The notes under the pieces are model-generated. The model had not been told where the DNA came from, ran no database searches, and worked only from the letters and a program-made list of their open reading frames with translations. Of a stretch of DNA of 64,000 nt, positions 50,968 to 59,759 are shown in pieces (position 1 is the first letter of the stretch; each line of letters begins with the position of its first letter). Position numbers and translations under genes: made by a program. The stretch is from assembly GCA_964657565.1 (NCBI GenBank), contig CAZZVQ010000002.1, forward strand, positions 42,204-106,203. The letters are read 5' to 3'. This stretch comes from JAVVHH01 sp964657565 (GTDB taxonomy: Bacteria; Pseudomonadota; Alphaproteobacteria; Acetobacterales; Acetobacteraceae).

Positions 50968-51921
50968 ATGCTGTTCTATGTGATCCGCCGCATTCTCTAC
51001 GCCATACCCATCGCGCTGTCGGTCGGGCTGGTGTGCTTCATGCTGGTCCACATCGCGCCCGGCGACCCGATCAACGCCATCGTTCCAGCCGACGCGCCGC
51101 AGGCCGTGATCGAGCAGGTCCGCCGCGCCTACGGGCTCGACAAGCCGCTGCCCATTCAGTTCGCCCTCTGGCTCGGCCACGTGTTGCAGGGCGATCTCGG
51201 CCGCTCGCTGGCGACGGGGCGGCCGGTCTGGGAGGAGTTGCGGGGTGCGGTCGCGAACACGCTGCGGCTGGCCGTGGTTGCGTCGCTGCTCGGCTTCCTG
51301 GTCGGCGCCCTGCTGGGCGGCCTGTCCGGGGTGTTCCGCGGCCGGTTCATCGACCGCGCGGCCACCACCATCGCCGTGGCCGGCGTCTCGGTGCCGCATT
51401 ACTGGCTAGGGATGGTGCTGGTCATCACCTTCAGCGTCACCTTCAACATGCTGCCGGCGATGGGCGCCGGGCCCGACACCGGCGGCGGCTGGCAGTGGGA
51501 TTGGGCGCATATCCAACATCTCATCCTGCCGGCGGTGACGCTGTCCGTGATCCCGGCCGGCATCATCACGCGCGCGATCCGCGGCACCGTCTCGGAGATC
51601 CTCGGCCACGAGTTCATCAACACGTTGCGCGGCAAGGGGCTGCGCGGACGCACCGTCGCATGGCACGTCGTCGTCAACGCGGCGCCGCAGGTGCTGGCCG
51701 TGATGGGGCTGCAACTCGGCTACCTGATGGGCGGCTCGATCCTGGTGGAAACCGTGTTCAGCTGGCCCGGCACCGGCTTCCTGCTCAACAGCGCTATCTT
51801 CCAGCGCGACATCCCGGTGCTGCAGGGCACCATCCTCGTGCTGGCGATCTTCTTCGTCCTCGTCAACCTGGTGGTCGACCTGATGCAGACCGTGCTCGAC
51901 CCGCGGATCAGCCGGACATGA
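50968..51921 (+). CDS. Peptide/nickel-type ABC transporter permease (DppB type)
   Basis: A 317-residue inner-membrane permease. The N-terminal helix FYVIRRILYAIPIALSVG and the periplasmic segment HIAPGDPINAIV are typical of DppB/OppB; the EAA loop that meets the ATPases is NTLRGKGLRGRTVAWHVV near residue 215. It overlaps the DppC-type gene by four bases (ATGA). A GAGGGAG sequence lies before the ATG, partly inside the end of the inverted repeat region. Confidence 0.93.
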   Translation: MLFYVIRRILYAIPIALSVGLVCFMLVHIAPGDPINAIVPADAPQAVIEQVRRAYGLDKPLPIQFALWLGHVLQGDLGRSLATGRPVWEELRGAVANTLRLAVVASLLGFLVGALLGGLSGVFRGRFIDRAATTIAVAGVSVPHYWLGMVLVITFSVTFNMLPAMGAGPDTGGGWQWDWAHIQHLILPAVTLSVIPAGIITRAIRGTVSEILGHEFINTLRGKGLRGRTVAWHVVVNAAPQVLAVMGLQLGYLMGGSILVETVFSWPGTGFLLNSAIFQRDIPVLQGTILVLAIFFVLVNLVVDLMQTVLDPRISRT

Positions 51922-52814
51922 ACACCGACGTGCTGGCCACGACGCTGGCCCCTGAGCCCGTGCTCAAGGTGCGCGGGCGGGGCTATTGGTCCGGTGTCGC
52001 GCGCCGCCTGAGGCGCGACCCCGTCACCCTGTTCTACGCGGCGGTGCTGCTGCTGATGCTGCTGGCCATCGTGTTCGCGCCGCTGGTGGCGCCGTTCGAT
52101 CCGTTTCAGGGCAGCATGGCCCGGCGGCTGCGACCGCTCGGCTATGCCGGACACCTGCTCGGCACCGACGAGCTGGGCCGCGACATGCTGACCCGGTTGA
52201 TCTACGGCGGCCGACTCTCCTGGTTCCTCGGCGTCACGCCGGTGGTCCTGGCGTTCGGCGTCGGCGGCGTGCTGGGCGTCATGGCCGGGTTCGCCGGCGG
52301 CTGGCTCAACTCGCTGATCATGCGGGTGACCGACGTGTTCTACGCCTTCCCCTCGGTGCTGCTCGCCGTCGCCATCTCCGGCGCGCTCGGGGCCGGCATC
52401 GGCAACGCGATCCTGTCGCTGACGCTGGTGTTCGTGCCGCAGATCATCCGGGTCGCGGAGACCGTGACCACCGGCGTGCGCACCCTCGACTACGTCGAGT
52501 CCGCCCGCGCCAGCGGCGCCGGCGCGCTGACCATCGTGCGCGTGCACGTGCTGCCGAACGTGCTGGGGCCGATCTTCGTCTACGCCACCGGGCTGATCAG
52601 CGTGTCGATGATCCTGGCGTCCGGCCTCTCCTTCCTCGGACTCGGCACCAAGCCGCCGGAGCCGGAATGGGGCCTGATGCTGAACACGCTGCGCACCGCG
52701 ATCTACACCCAGCCGCTGCTGACCATGCTGCCGGGCTTCTGCATCTTCGCCACCAGCCTCTGCTTCAACATGGTCAGCGACGGATTGCGCTCGGCCATGG
52801 ACGTGCGGGGATAG
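51918..52814 (+). CDS. Peptide/nickel-type ABC transporter permease (DppC type)
   Basis: A 298-residue inner-membrane permease. The N-terminal cytoplasmic stretch RRLRRDPVTLFYAAVLLL, then HLLGTDELGRDMLTRLIYG (the conserved GTDxxGRD motif of DppC/OppC), and the EAA loop YVESARASGAGALTIVRV are present. It completes the importer formed with the DppB-type permease, the two ATPases and the divergently encoded binding protein. It converges on a LysR gene with 8 bases between stops; no clear terminator is visible, only a weak ATAGCT-AGCTAT dyad. Confidence 0.93.
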   Translation: MNTDVLATTLAPEPVLKVRGRGYWSGVARRLRRDPVTLFYAAVLLLMLLAIVFAPLVAPFDPFQGSMARRLRPLGYAGHLLGTDELGRDMLTRLIYGGRLSWFLGVTPVVLAFGVGGVLGVMAGFAGGWLNSLIMRVTDVFYAFPSVLLAVAISGALGAGIGNAILSLTLVFVPQIIRVAETVTTGVRTLDYVESARASGAGALTIVRVHVLPNVLGPIFVYATGLISVSMILASGLSFLGLGTKPPEPEWGLMLNTLRTAIYTQPLLTMLPGFCIFATSLCFNMVSDGLRSAMDVRG

Positions 52815-52822
52815 CTGATGGA

Positions 52823-53770
52823 CTATCGACAGCTATAAGTCGGCCGACCCGAGGGCGACGGACGAACATCGTGGCGAAGCGGCCGGAATCGGCAAGAGCC
52901 GCGTGTCGCGTCACGCATGGCGTCGATGAACAGGCGGACGGCGGGCAGTCGGGCCCGGCTGACGTCGTAGAGCAGGTGGATCGGCAACGGCGGCGGGGCG
53001 TGCTCATCCAGAACGCTGCAGAGGGTACCCGCGGCGAGCCCTTCCGCCGCCTGGTAGGTCAGGACGTTCGCGATCCCCAAGCCGGCCGTCACGGCGGCGA
53101 GTTGGGCGTCGATGGAGGTCACCGTCAGCCGCGGCGTGACGGCGACGTGCGACCTGGCACCGAACCGCCAATGCGTGCCGGTCCGCACGTTGTCGCCCGC
53201 GATGATGTCGTGCGCCGCGAGCTCCCTGGGGTGGGTCGGCCGGCCACGCCGCTCGCAATAGGCCGGGCTGGCAACCAGGACCTGCCGCACCGAGCCGATC
53301 GCGACCGCCCGCAGGCTGCTGTCGCGCAGATCGCCGATCCGAAGCGCCACATCGATCCCCTCTTCGACCAGGCGGATATTCCGGTCGACCAGCAGCAGCC
53401 GCACCGACAGATCGGGGTGTGCCGCGAGGAGGCCCGCGACCACCGGCAGGACGTGCAAACGGCCGAATACGACCGGCGCCGTGACATACAGCTCGCCATG
53501 GGGCGTCGCTTGCCCGCCCATGGCGGCGTGCTCGGCCTCCTGCAACTGCGTCAGGATCTCACGCGCCCGCTCCAAGAAGGCGGCGCCGTCCTCGGTGAGC
53601 GCGACACTGCGGGTCGAGCGGCGGAACAGCGACACGCCGAGATGCCGTTCCAGGGCGGCGATGGTCCGGGTGACGGCGGGCGGCGACATGCCGAGATGGC
53701 GGGATGCCGGCGCGAACCCGCCCCGTTCGGCCACCGCGACGAAGGTGGTCAGCGCCGCGAACCGATCCAT
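52823..53770 (-). CDS. LysR-family transcriptional regulator
   Basis: A 315-residue LysR-type regulator. Residues 1-60 are the DNA-binding domain (MDRFAALTTFVAVAERGGF, MSPPAVTRTIAALE), and the effector domain has the features of the CrgA/DmlR-like branch (GELYVTAPVVFGRLHVLPVV, VRLLLVDRNIRLVEEGIDVALRIG). The C-terminus has about 20 unrelated residues. It is divergent from the flavin-type protein gene with only 47 bases between start codons, so that gene and the MFS gene behind it are the likely targets. Confidence 0.92.
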   Translation of the reverse strand: MDRFAALTTFVAVAERGGFAPASRHLGMSPPAVTRTIAALERHLGVSLFRRSTRSVALTEDGAAFLERAREILTQLQEAEHAAMGGQATPHGELYVTAPVVFGRLHVLPVVAGLLAAHPDLSVRLLLVDRNIRLVEEGIDVALRIGDLRDSSLRAVAIGSVRQVLVASPAYCERRGRPTHPRELAAHDIIAGDNVRTGTHWRFGARSHVAVTPRLTVTSIDAQLAAVTAGLGIANVLTYQAAEGLAAGTLCSVLDEHAPPPLPIHLLYDVSRARLPAVRLFIDAMRDATRGSCRFRPLRHDVRPSPSGRPTYSCR

Positions 53771-53817
53771 CGCATTATTCCTCTCGGCGGAATTCTGAAC
53801 TGCTATCTTGATGGATT

Positions 53818-54504
53818 ATGGCTGCGGCTTGTAGTGGCTACATGGAGGCCATGCCCAGCACCTATTTCGACCATCTGTTCGGCAACGCGTCCAAGGCGCT
53901 TCAGACCGAGGCCGGGTCACGCGCCAGCTACGCGCGACGCGAGGTGCCGCTGCCGGAGGAGGACCGCGATGTCCTGACCGATCGCGAGCTCGACTTCCTC
54001 GGCGCGCGGGACAGCGTCTACCTCGCCAGCGTCACCGCTGACGGCTGGCCCTATGTGCAGCATCGCGGCGGGCCGGCGGGGTTCATCCGCTCGTTCGGCG
54101 ACAACCGGATCGGCTTGGCCGACTATCCAGGCAACCGGCAGTATGTCTCGCTCGGCAACGTGATCGAGGGCGGCCGCATCGCCCTGTTCGCCATGGACTA
54201 CCCGGCCCGGCGGCGCCTCAAGCTCATCGGCCACGCCCGCGCCGTCACCGCCGCGGACGATCCTGCCCTCGTCGAGCGTGCCTCGCACCCGATGGTGCGT
54301 GGCGCCGAGGCCGCTATCGTGATCGACGTGGTGGGCTTCGACTGGAATTGCCCGAAATACATCGAGCCGCGCTTCACCCGCGCCGAGATCGACGCCGAGT
54401 TGCGGCCGCTGCTGGCGGAGAACGCGAGCCTGCGCGCCGAGCTGGCCCGCCTGCAGGGACGGATCGGCGATCCCGAGGCGCCATTCGCGGCCGCCCAGGG
54501 ATGA
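53818..54504 (+). CDS. Pyridoxamine 5'-phosphate oxidase-like FMN-binding split-barrel protein
   Basis: A 228-residue protein. The middle (RDSVYLASVTADGWPYVQHRG, then FGDNRIGLADYPGNRQYVS and GRIALFAMDYPARRRLKL) is the split-barrel fold of the PNPOx-like family; members bind FMN or similar cofactors and are often fused to or paired with transport genes. The last 40 residues form a coiled coil (ENASLRAELARLQG). ATG codons at 53818, 53842 and 53851 are all possible; the fold would be intact with any of them. The stop overlaps the MFS start (ATGA). Confidence 0.85.
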   Translation: MAAACSGYMEAMPSTYFDHLFGNASKALQTEAGSRASYARREVPLPEEDRDVLTDRELDFLGARDSVYLASVTADGWPYVQHRGGPAGFIRSFGDNRIGLADYPGNRQYVSLGNVIEGGRIALFAMDYPARRRLKLIGHARAVTAADDPALVERASHPMVRGAEAAIVIDVVGFDWNCPKYIEPRFTRAEIDAELRPLLAENASLRAELARLQGRIGDPEAPFAAAQG

Positions 54505-55703
54505 CGGAGCGGATGATGTCCACGACGATCGACTCCAGCCCCGAAATCTGGCGGTCGACGGCGTCCGGCTTCTGCGCCAGCCTGGTCGGCATCGGTCTGG
54601 CGCGGTTCGCCTACACCCCGCTGCTGCCGGCCCTCGTCGGCGCCGGCTGGTTCGACACCGGTGCCGCTGCCTATCTCGGGGCCGCCAACCTCGCGGGCTA
54701 TTTGGGCGGGGCCATCCTCGGCGGGATCGGACCGCGCTACCTGCATGCGCGCTGGCTGCTGCGGGGCGCCATGGTGCTCGCCACCGTCTCCCTCCTCGCC
54801 TGCGCCTGGCCGATGGGGTTCGCCTGGTTCTTCGCCTGGCGGTTGCTGTCGGGCATCGCCGGGGGCCTGGCGATGGTGCTTGCCGCGCCGACGATCCTGC
54901 CGCACGTCCCGGCCGCGCGGCACGGGCTGGTGGGCGGCGCGATCTTCGTGGGGGTCGGAGCCGGCATCGCCCTCTCCGGGACGCTCGTGCCCCTGCTGCT
55001 GCAGGCCGGCCTCACGCGCACCTGGCTCGGGCTCGCGCTCCTGTCCGCCATCGCGACCGCGGTCGGATGGGGCGGCTGGCCGTCATCGGCCAGTCCGAAC
55101 ACGACGCCCGTCCAGAGCCAGAAGCGGGACTGGCCGGCGGGGCCGCTCCGCATCGTCTACGCCCTATACGCGCTCAACGCGTTCGCGTTCGTAGCGCACA
55201 TGGTGTTCCTGGTCGCCTTCGTCGCGCGCGGGCTCGGACAGGGCCTCGATGCGGGAACCCGCTACTGGGTTCTCTACGGGCTCGGCTCGATCGCCGGTCC
55301 GATCCTTGCGGGGCGCCTGGCCGATCGGATCGGCTTCCGCCACACGGCGAGCCTGCTGTTCCTGATCGAGCTGCTTGCCACGGGCCTGCTCACCCTGACT
55401 GCGGGCACCGTCGCCCTGGTGATCTCCAGCTTGGCCGCAGGGGCCTGCACGATCGGGCTGGTGCCCATCATCCTCGGCCGCACCCGGGAGATCCTGCGCC
55501 ATCATCCCGCCGCGCGGGTCGGCGCGTGGCGGACCGCGACGGTGAGCTTCGCCGTCCTGCAGGCCACCGGCGCCTACCTGATGTCGTTCCTGCTGCAGCG
55601 CACCGGTGACTATCACCTGCTGTTCACCCTGGCCGCGGGCGCGATGGTCGTCGCCCTCGTCCTGGACCGGGTGGCGGGGCGGGATCTCAGGGCCCGACAC
55701 TGA
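54501..55703 (+). CDS. MFS transporter, YbfB/YjiJ family
   Basis: A 400-residue, 12-helix transporter. The stretch SLVGIGLARFAYTPLLPAL is diagnostic of the YbfB/YjiJ family; ISGIAGGLAMVLAAP-like and ILAGRLADRIGFRHT segments follow. Substrate unknown. The ATG at 54501 overlaps the preceding stop. Pairing with an FMN split-barrel protein under LysR control is common in proteobacteria and suggests export or import of a small aromatic or flavin-modified compound, though this is inference. Its end overlaps that of the convergent GH2 gene by 17 bases. Confidence 0.9.
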   Translation: MTERMMSTTIDSSPEIWRSTASGFCASLVGIGLARFAYTPLLPALVGAGWFDTGAAAYLGAANLAGYLGGAILGGIGPRYLHARWLLRGAMVLATVSLLACAWPMGFAWFFAWRLLSGIAGGLAMVLAAPTILPHVPAARHGLVGGAIFVGVGAGIALSGTLVPLLLQAGLTRTWLGLALLSAIATAVGWGGWPSSASPNTTPVQSQKRDWPAGPLRIVYALYALNAFAFVAHMVFLVAFVARGLGQGLDAGTRYWVLYGLGSIAGPILAGRLADRIGFRHTASLLFLIELLATGLLTLTAGTVALVISSLAAGACTIGLVPIILGRTREILRHHPAARVGAWRTATVSFAVLQATGAYLMSFLLQRTGDYHLLFTLAAGAMVVALVLDRVAGRDLRARH

Positions 55704-58668
55704 CCGTGAAACCGCCGGTGAAGCTGGCACCCTCGCTCAGGTCGAGCCGATCCTCCAGCCGCTCCGGGCGCTTGAACTTGGTGGACCGGCCGACCACCGC
55801 CGACAGCACGTGCAGCGCACCCGCGCCGTCCGAGACCCGGTCCAACTCCACATAGGGCGCGCCGGTGATGCGCAGGCTCGGGCCGGAGGCGGCCTTCAGC
55901 TCAGCCCACTCGATGCCCGACTTGACGCCGGCGGCGTCTTCCGTGCCCTGCCGCGCCGACCATACGCCGAAGCGGGCAGCGGCGTGCTCGTCCGGATAGG
56001 AATCGATCGGGCCCAAGCCGGCCCAACGCATCGCGTCCAGGCCGGGCGCGGGGTCGAGGCGCAGGCCGACTTCCGGCAGCCATTTGAACTCGATATGGGG
56101 CGTGATGACGTAGTCCACGTGCAGCGCGCCGTCGCCGTCGACATGGTAGCTGACCCGGGCGGCGAACCCGTTCTTGTCGTCGATCCGCTGCTCCAGGTCG
56201 GCCGTGATGTGGACCCCGTCATCCGCCTCCGTGACCGTCCAACTGCGGGCCGAGGCCTGGTAGCGACCGAGGTCCGGCACCAGGGGAAGCTGCTTGTCGT
56301 CGCCGCCGCGGAATAGCCGGATCTCGCTGAAGGAGAGCGGGCGCCAGATGGAGAAGCGAGCGCCGGTGACGAGCGGCGTGCCGCCTGCGGCGATGCCGCC
56401 GAGCTGCCCGGTCCGGGCGTCGAAGCGGTAGCTCACGCTCCCGGCGCTCACGGTCACGGCCGGGCCATCGGTGACGACGCGCGGGCGCTGCGCGCCGGCA
56501 ACCGGGACGGCGCGGGGCGGCGTGCGCAGATGGACGCTGCGCGCCGTGATCTCGGTACCGTCGGGGTTGCGGAAGCTGAGCTGGATGGAATAGGCGCCCG
56601 GCTCGGCGCCGCCCATGGCCGCAAGCGGAACCTGCAGCACGCCGACGGTGTGCGGCGGCGCGTCGACATGCGCGTCACCGGCGCTCAGCTCACGATCGTC
56701 CTGCATGACCTGCCAGTGGATCGCGACCGCGTGGAGATCGGTGAAATCGTAATCGTTGCGGATCGAGATCGGGGCGAGCGCCTGACCCGGGCGGAACGGC
56801 AGCTCCTCGGCCATGACCCGCACCGGCGCGTAGACCGCCTTGGTCTCCCAGTAATCGCGCTGCGGCGTGCGGTCGGGGTTGACGATGCCGTCGCTCCCGA
56901 ACACGCCGTGCGAGTCCATGATCTGGTCCGGGCCTAGCTGGTCGTGGCGGACGAATTCGGAGCCGACGGCCAGGTATTTGCCGAGATCGGCCACGGGATC
57001 GAGCACCGTCTTCCCGGCGGTGTTGCGCCGCAGCCCCTGATCCTGCCAGTGCCAGATGAAGCCGCCGGCTCCGGCGGCATGCCGCGTGATCGCCTCCCAG
57101 CGGTCCGCCAAGCCGCCGAAATCATGGTCGCCCAGCGCATGCGAGTATTCCGTGGACACCACCGGCCGATCCGAGGCGGCGGCCATGCGGTCGTATTCCT
57201 CGGCCGTCTTGTAGTGCGGCGCGCGGATGTCGAGCTCCACCGGCAGCGTCTCGTCGGCGCGCCACGGCATCAGCACCGGCCGGGTCGGATCGGCGCCCTT
57301 GATGTAGCGGGCCGCAGTCAGGTGGATGTCGGTCAGCGGATCCTCGTTGCCGAGCGACCACATGATCACGCTGGGCCGGTTGACGTCGCGCCGCAGCACC
57401 TCGCGCGCCCGGAGCAGCACCGGCCCGGCGAGCGACTCGTCGAGCAGGAGGTCGCCGCCGAAGCCGAGCGGTATCTCCTCGAGCACATAGAGGCCCATCT
57501 CGTCGCACAGCTTCACGAAGCCTTCCGCCGGCGGATAGTGGGTCGTGCGGACCGCGTTGATGTTGCCCGCCTTCATCATGCGGATGTCCTGCAGCCACTG
57601 CTCGCGCGTGGTCGCGCGTCCGACATCCGGATGCTCGTCATGGCGGCCGACGCCGCGGATCTTGATGGCCTGGCCATTCACCCGCAGCACGCCGCCGGCC
57701 CAGGACACCTCGCGGAAGCCGACCTGCTCGGTGCGGGTGTGGACCACCTGGCCGTCGAGCAGGAGATCGACGCGCAGGGTGTACAGGTTGGGAGTCTCGG
57801 CGGTCCAATGCAGCGGGGCGGTGACCGGGATCGCCACTGGCACGTCCTGGCCGCAGACGATGAAGCCGCAGAGCTGGATCGCACCGGCCAGGTCGGCATG
57901 GGCCACCTCGTGGCCGGACGGATCGGCCAGGGTGACACGCGCCTGGTAGGGATGCGGATCGTTGGTCAAGCGCCCGAAGAACAGCCGCAGGTTCAGGACC
58001 GCGTCGCGATAATCGTGGTCGAACTTGGTGGTGGTCTCGATCCGCTGGATATAGCCCTCGGAAGGCGTGAACTCGAGGGTGACGTCGCGGAAGATGCCGG
58101 GGAGCACCCAGTCGTCGTTGATGTCGAGCTGCGAGTCCTTCGTGCGCTGGCGCACGCGCACCGCCAGTGTGTTCTCCGCGCCGGGCCGCAATTGGGTGCC
58201 CACGTCGAATTGGAAGCCGGTGAAGCCGCTGTCGTGCCGGCCGAGCGGTTGCCCGTTGAGCCAGACCTCCGCCGAGTCCCAAACGCCGTCGAAGTGCAGC
58301 ACGGCGCGGCGCTTGGCGGCGTCGGCGGGCACGCTGAAGCGGTGCAGGTAGAAGCCTTCGGAGTCGAGCGGCAGCGGCAGGCGTCCCACGCCGTTCTCTC
58401 GATATTGCTGCGTGTACAGCGGCTCCTCGAAGCCGTGCAGCGACCAGTTCGACGGGACCGGGATGGGGCGGAACGCCTGGGCGTTGAAGGAAGGCTCATA
58501 GAAATGCGCCATCCCTTCGCCTTCCGCCGGGTCGTGCGCGAGCGCGAATTGCCATTCACCGTTCAGCGAGATGACCCGGCTCGGGGCGCCCTCGGACTGC
58601 GCAATGGAAGGGTGCCGACCCAAAAGAAGCAGCAGGAAACCAATCGCAATCCGAGACATGACGCGCAT
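55687..58668 (-). CDS. Exported glycoside hydrolase family 2 enzyme (beta-galactosidase-like)
   Basis: A 993-residue GH2 protein with a Sec signal peptide (SRIAIGFLLLLLGRHPSIAQ), hence periplasmic or secreted. Domains in order: sugar-binding (NGEWQFALAHDP, YLHRFSVPADAA), immunoglobulin-like, TIM barrel (RGVGRHDEHPDVG), and the LacZ-type C-terminal beta-sandwich with FSIWRPLSFSEIRLFRGG in place of the common WRAPTDND. The acid/base glutamate is E442 in WSLGNED and the nucleophile E507 in STEYSHALG. The aspartate after the acid/base glutamate is unusual. Starts at 58668 or 58659 are both possible (GAGG precedes the latter). Likely removes beta-linked galactose or similar sugars. Confidence 0.9.
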   Translation of the reverse strand: MRVMSRIAIGFLLLLLGRHPSIAQSEGAPSRVISLNGEWQFALAHDPAEGEGMAHFYEPSFNAQAFRPIPVPSNWSLHGFEEPLYTQQYRENGVGRLPLPLDSEGFYLHRFSVPADAAKRRAVLHFDGVWDSAEVWLNGQPLGRHDSGFTGFQFDVGTQLRPGAENTLAVRVRQRTKDSQLDINDDWVLPGIFRDVTLEFTPSEGYIQRIETTTKFDHDYRDAVLNLRLFFGRLTNDPHPYQARVTLADPSGHEVAHADLAGAIQLCGFIVCGQDVPVAIPVTAPLHWTAETPNLYTLRVDLLLDGQVVHTRTEQVGFREVSWAGGVLRVNGQAIKIRGVGRHDEHPDVGRATTREQWLQDIRMMKAGNINAVRTTHYPPAEGFVKLCDEMGLYVLEEIPLGFGGDLLLDESLAGPVLLRAREVLRRDVNRPSVIMWSLGNEDPLTDIHLTAARYIKGADPTRPVLMPWRADETLPVELDIRAPHYKTAEEYDRMAAASDRPVVSTEYSHALGDHDFGGLADRWEAITRHAAGAGGFIWHWQDQGLRRNTAGKTVLDPVADLGKYLAVGSEFVRHDQLGPDQIMDSHGVFGSDGIVNPDRTPQRDYWETKAVYAPVRVMAEELPFRPGQALAPISIRNDYDFTDLHAVAIHWQVMQDDRELSAGDAHVDAPPHTVGVLQVPLAAMGGAEPGAYSIQLSFRNPDGTEITARSVHLRTPPRAVPVAGAQRPRVVTDGPAVTVSAGSVSYRFDARTGQLGGIAAGGTPLVTGARFSIWRPLSFSEIRLFRGGDDKQLPLVPDLGRYQASARSWTVTEADDGVHITADLEQRIDDKNGFAARVSYHVDGDGALHVDYVITPHIEFKWLPEVGLRLDPAPGLDAMRWAGLGPIDSYPDEHAAARFGVWSARQGTEDAAGVKSGIEWAELKAASGPSLRITGAPYVELDRVSDGAGALHVLSAVVGRSTKFKRPERLEDRLDLSEGASFTGGFTVSVGP

Positions 58669-58695
58669 CCTCAATCTTCCTTTTTGGCCGTATGG

Positions 58696-58872
58696 TCAGA
58701 AGCTTCCGTTCGCCGCGCACCGCGCCCACATCGGCGCCGGCACGAAGGACCCGGTGTCTTGCACGATGAACCCGGTCACGATCGTGTTGATGGCACCGCT
58801 CAGCACCAGCGGTGCGAGCGCCGAGCGCTGCACGAAGCTCAGGCGTGGCGTCGTGGTCAGGGTCGTGGACAT
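58696..58872 (-). CDS. Small hydrophobic protein of unknown function (58 residues)
   Basis: A short ORF immediately upstream of the GH2 gene. It has an excellent ribosome binding site (AAGGAG, 4 to 5 bases before the ATG). The first 18 residues (MSTTLTTTPRLSFVQRSA) are polar, then a hydrophobic stretch LAPLVLSGAINTIVTGFIV could cross the membrane once, followed by FVPAPMWARCAANGSF. It vaguely recalls the first half of small two-helix proteins such as DUF2798, of which it could be a truncated copy. It lies 28 bases from the GH2 start region and may be co-transcribed. Confidence 0.5.
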   Translation of the reverse strand: MSTTLTTTPRLSFVQRSALAPLVLSGAINTIVTGFIVQDTGSFVPAPMWARCAANGSF

Positions 58873-58988
58873 TCCGCTCCTTGGGGCTCTTGCGGGCCGC
58901 TGCGCAAGGCTGCCCGGTTTTCAGCAATGGCGCTAAACAAGCCCCCGTGCTCGGACTAGAATACCGCCGCGTGTGGGGCGATGCGGGC

Positions 58989-59759
58989 ATGACGAGAACG
59001 ACGCTGGGGGCGGAGAGGAGCGCATGCGGATGCCGCTGGCCGCTCGCATTGGGGGTGGCGGCGTTGCTGCTGCTGTCTTCCGGGCCGCCCGTGTGGGCGG
59101 AGGGGCCGCGCGTGCTCTGGGCCTGGGAGCGTCCGGAGCACCTGCCTACCCTGCCGGCGGGCGTGGGTGTCGCCGCAGTGGTCGGGTTCATCCGGCTGCG
59201 CGGCGACGCGGTGGACGTGATGCGGGGACGCCGCTTTCCGCTGCAGCTTGCCGCGGCGGCGCCGTCGCCCATGGCCGTAGTACATGTCGAGATCGATCAG
59301 AGCGTCCCCCTGGCCTGGACGGAGGCGCTGCGCGACCGTGTCGTCTCGGCGGCGCTCGCCTTCAGCGCCGGCTACGCCGCCGTGCAGGTGGACATGGAGG
59401 TGCGGCAGAGCCAGCGCCGGGCGCTGCTGGAGGTGGTCGGCGGCGTCAGGGCCGGGCTGCCGCCGGGCACGCGCTTGTCGATGACGGCGCTCGCGTCCTG
59501 GTGCGACGGGGAGGCCTGGCTGGCCGACGCTCCGGTCGACGAGATCGTGCCCATGCTGTTCCGTATGGGGCGGGACGGCCTCCGTCTGCGCACGCGGCTG
59601 GCGGCCGGCGGCGACTTCCGCCTGCCGGCCTGCCGTGGTGCCGTCGGCGTGTCGCTGGACGCCCCCGTCACCGTGCCGCCGCGCCGCCGCGTCTACGTGT
59701 TCAATCCCCGGCCGTGGGACGACGCATCCCTCTCCGCCGCCCTTGGAGGCCCGCCATGA
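58989..59759 (+). CDS. DUF3142-family exported protein
   Basis: A 256-residue protein with a signal peptide (basic start, then LALGVAALLLLSSGPPVWA). The mature part has the features of DUF3142: AWERPEHLPTLP at the beginning, YAAVQVDMEVRQSQRRALLEV, LSMTALASWCDGEAWL and EIVPMLFRMGRDG, which look like strands and active-site loops of a TIM barrel. No function is established for the family. The ATG at 58989 is preferred because the signal peptide follows; in-frame codons further upstream are in the region of the GH2 promoter. The stop overlaps the start of the next gene (ATGA). Confidence 0.85.
   Translation: MTRTTLGAERSACGCRWPLALGVAALLLLSSGPPVWAEGPRVLWAWERPEHLPTLPAGVGVAAVVGFIRLRGDAVDVMRGRRFPLQLAAAAPSPMAVVHVEIDQSVPLAWTEALRDRVVSAALAFSAGYAAVQVDMEVRQSQRRALLEVVGGVRAGLPPGTRLSMTALASWCDGEAWLADAPVDEIVPMLFRMGRDGLRLRTRLAAGGDFRLPACRGAVGVSLDAPVTVPPRRRVYVFNPRPWDDASLSAALGGPP

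Noticed and set aside
52811..52836. Terminator between the DppC-type gene and the LysR gene (ATAGCT-AGCTAT dyad)
   Set aside because: Arms of only six AT-rich bases with a 14-base loop and no T-run; it also overlaps the LysR coding end.
56944..58959. 671-codon plus-strand frame opposite the GH2 gene
   Set aside because: It mirrors the GH2 codons, lacks any recognisable domain and runs into the region of the small ORF.
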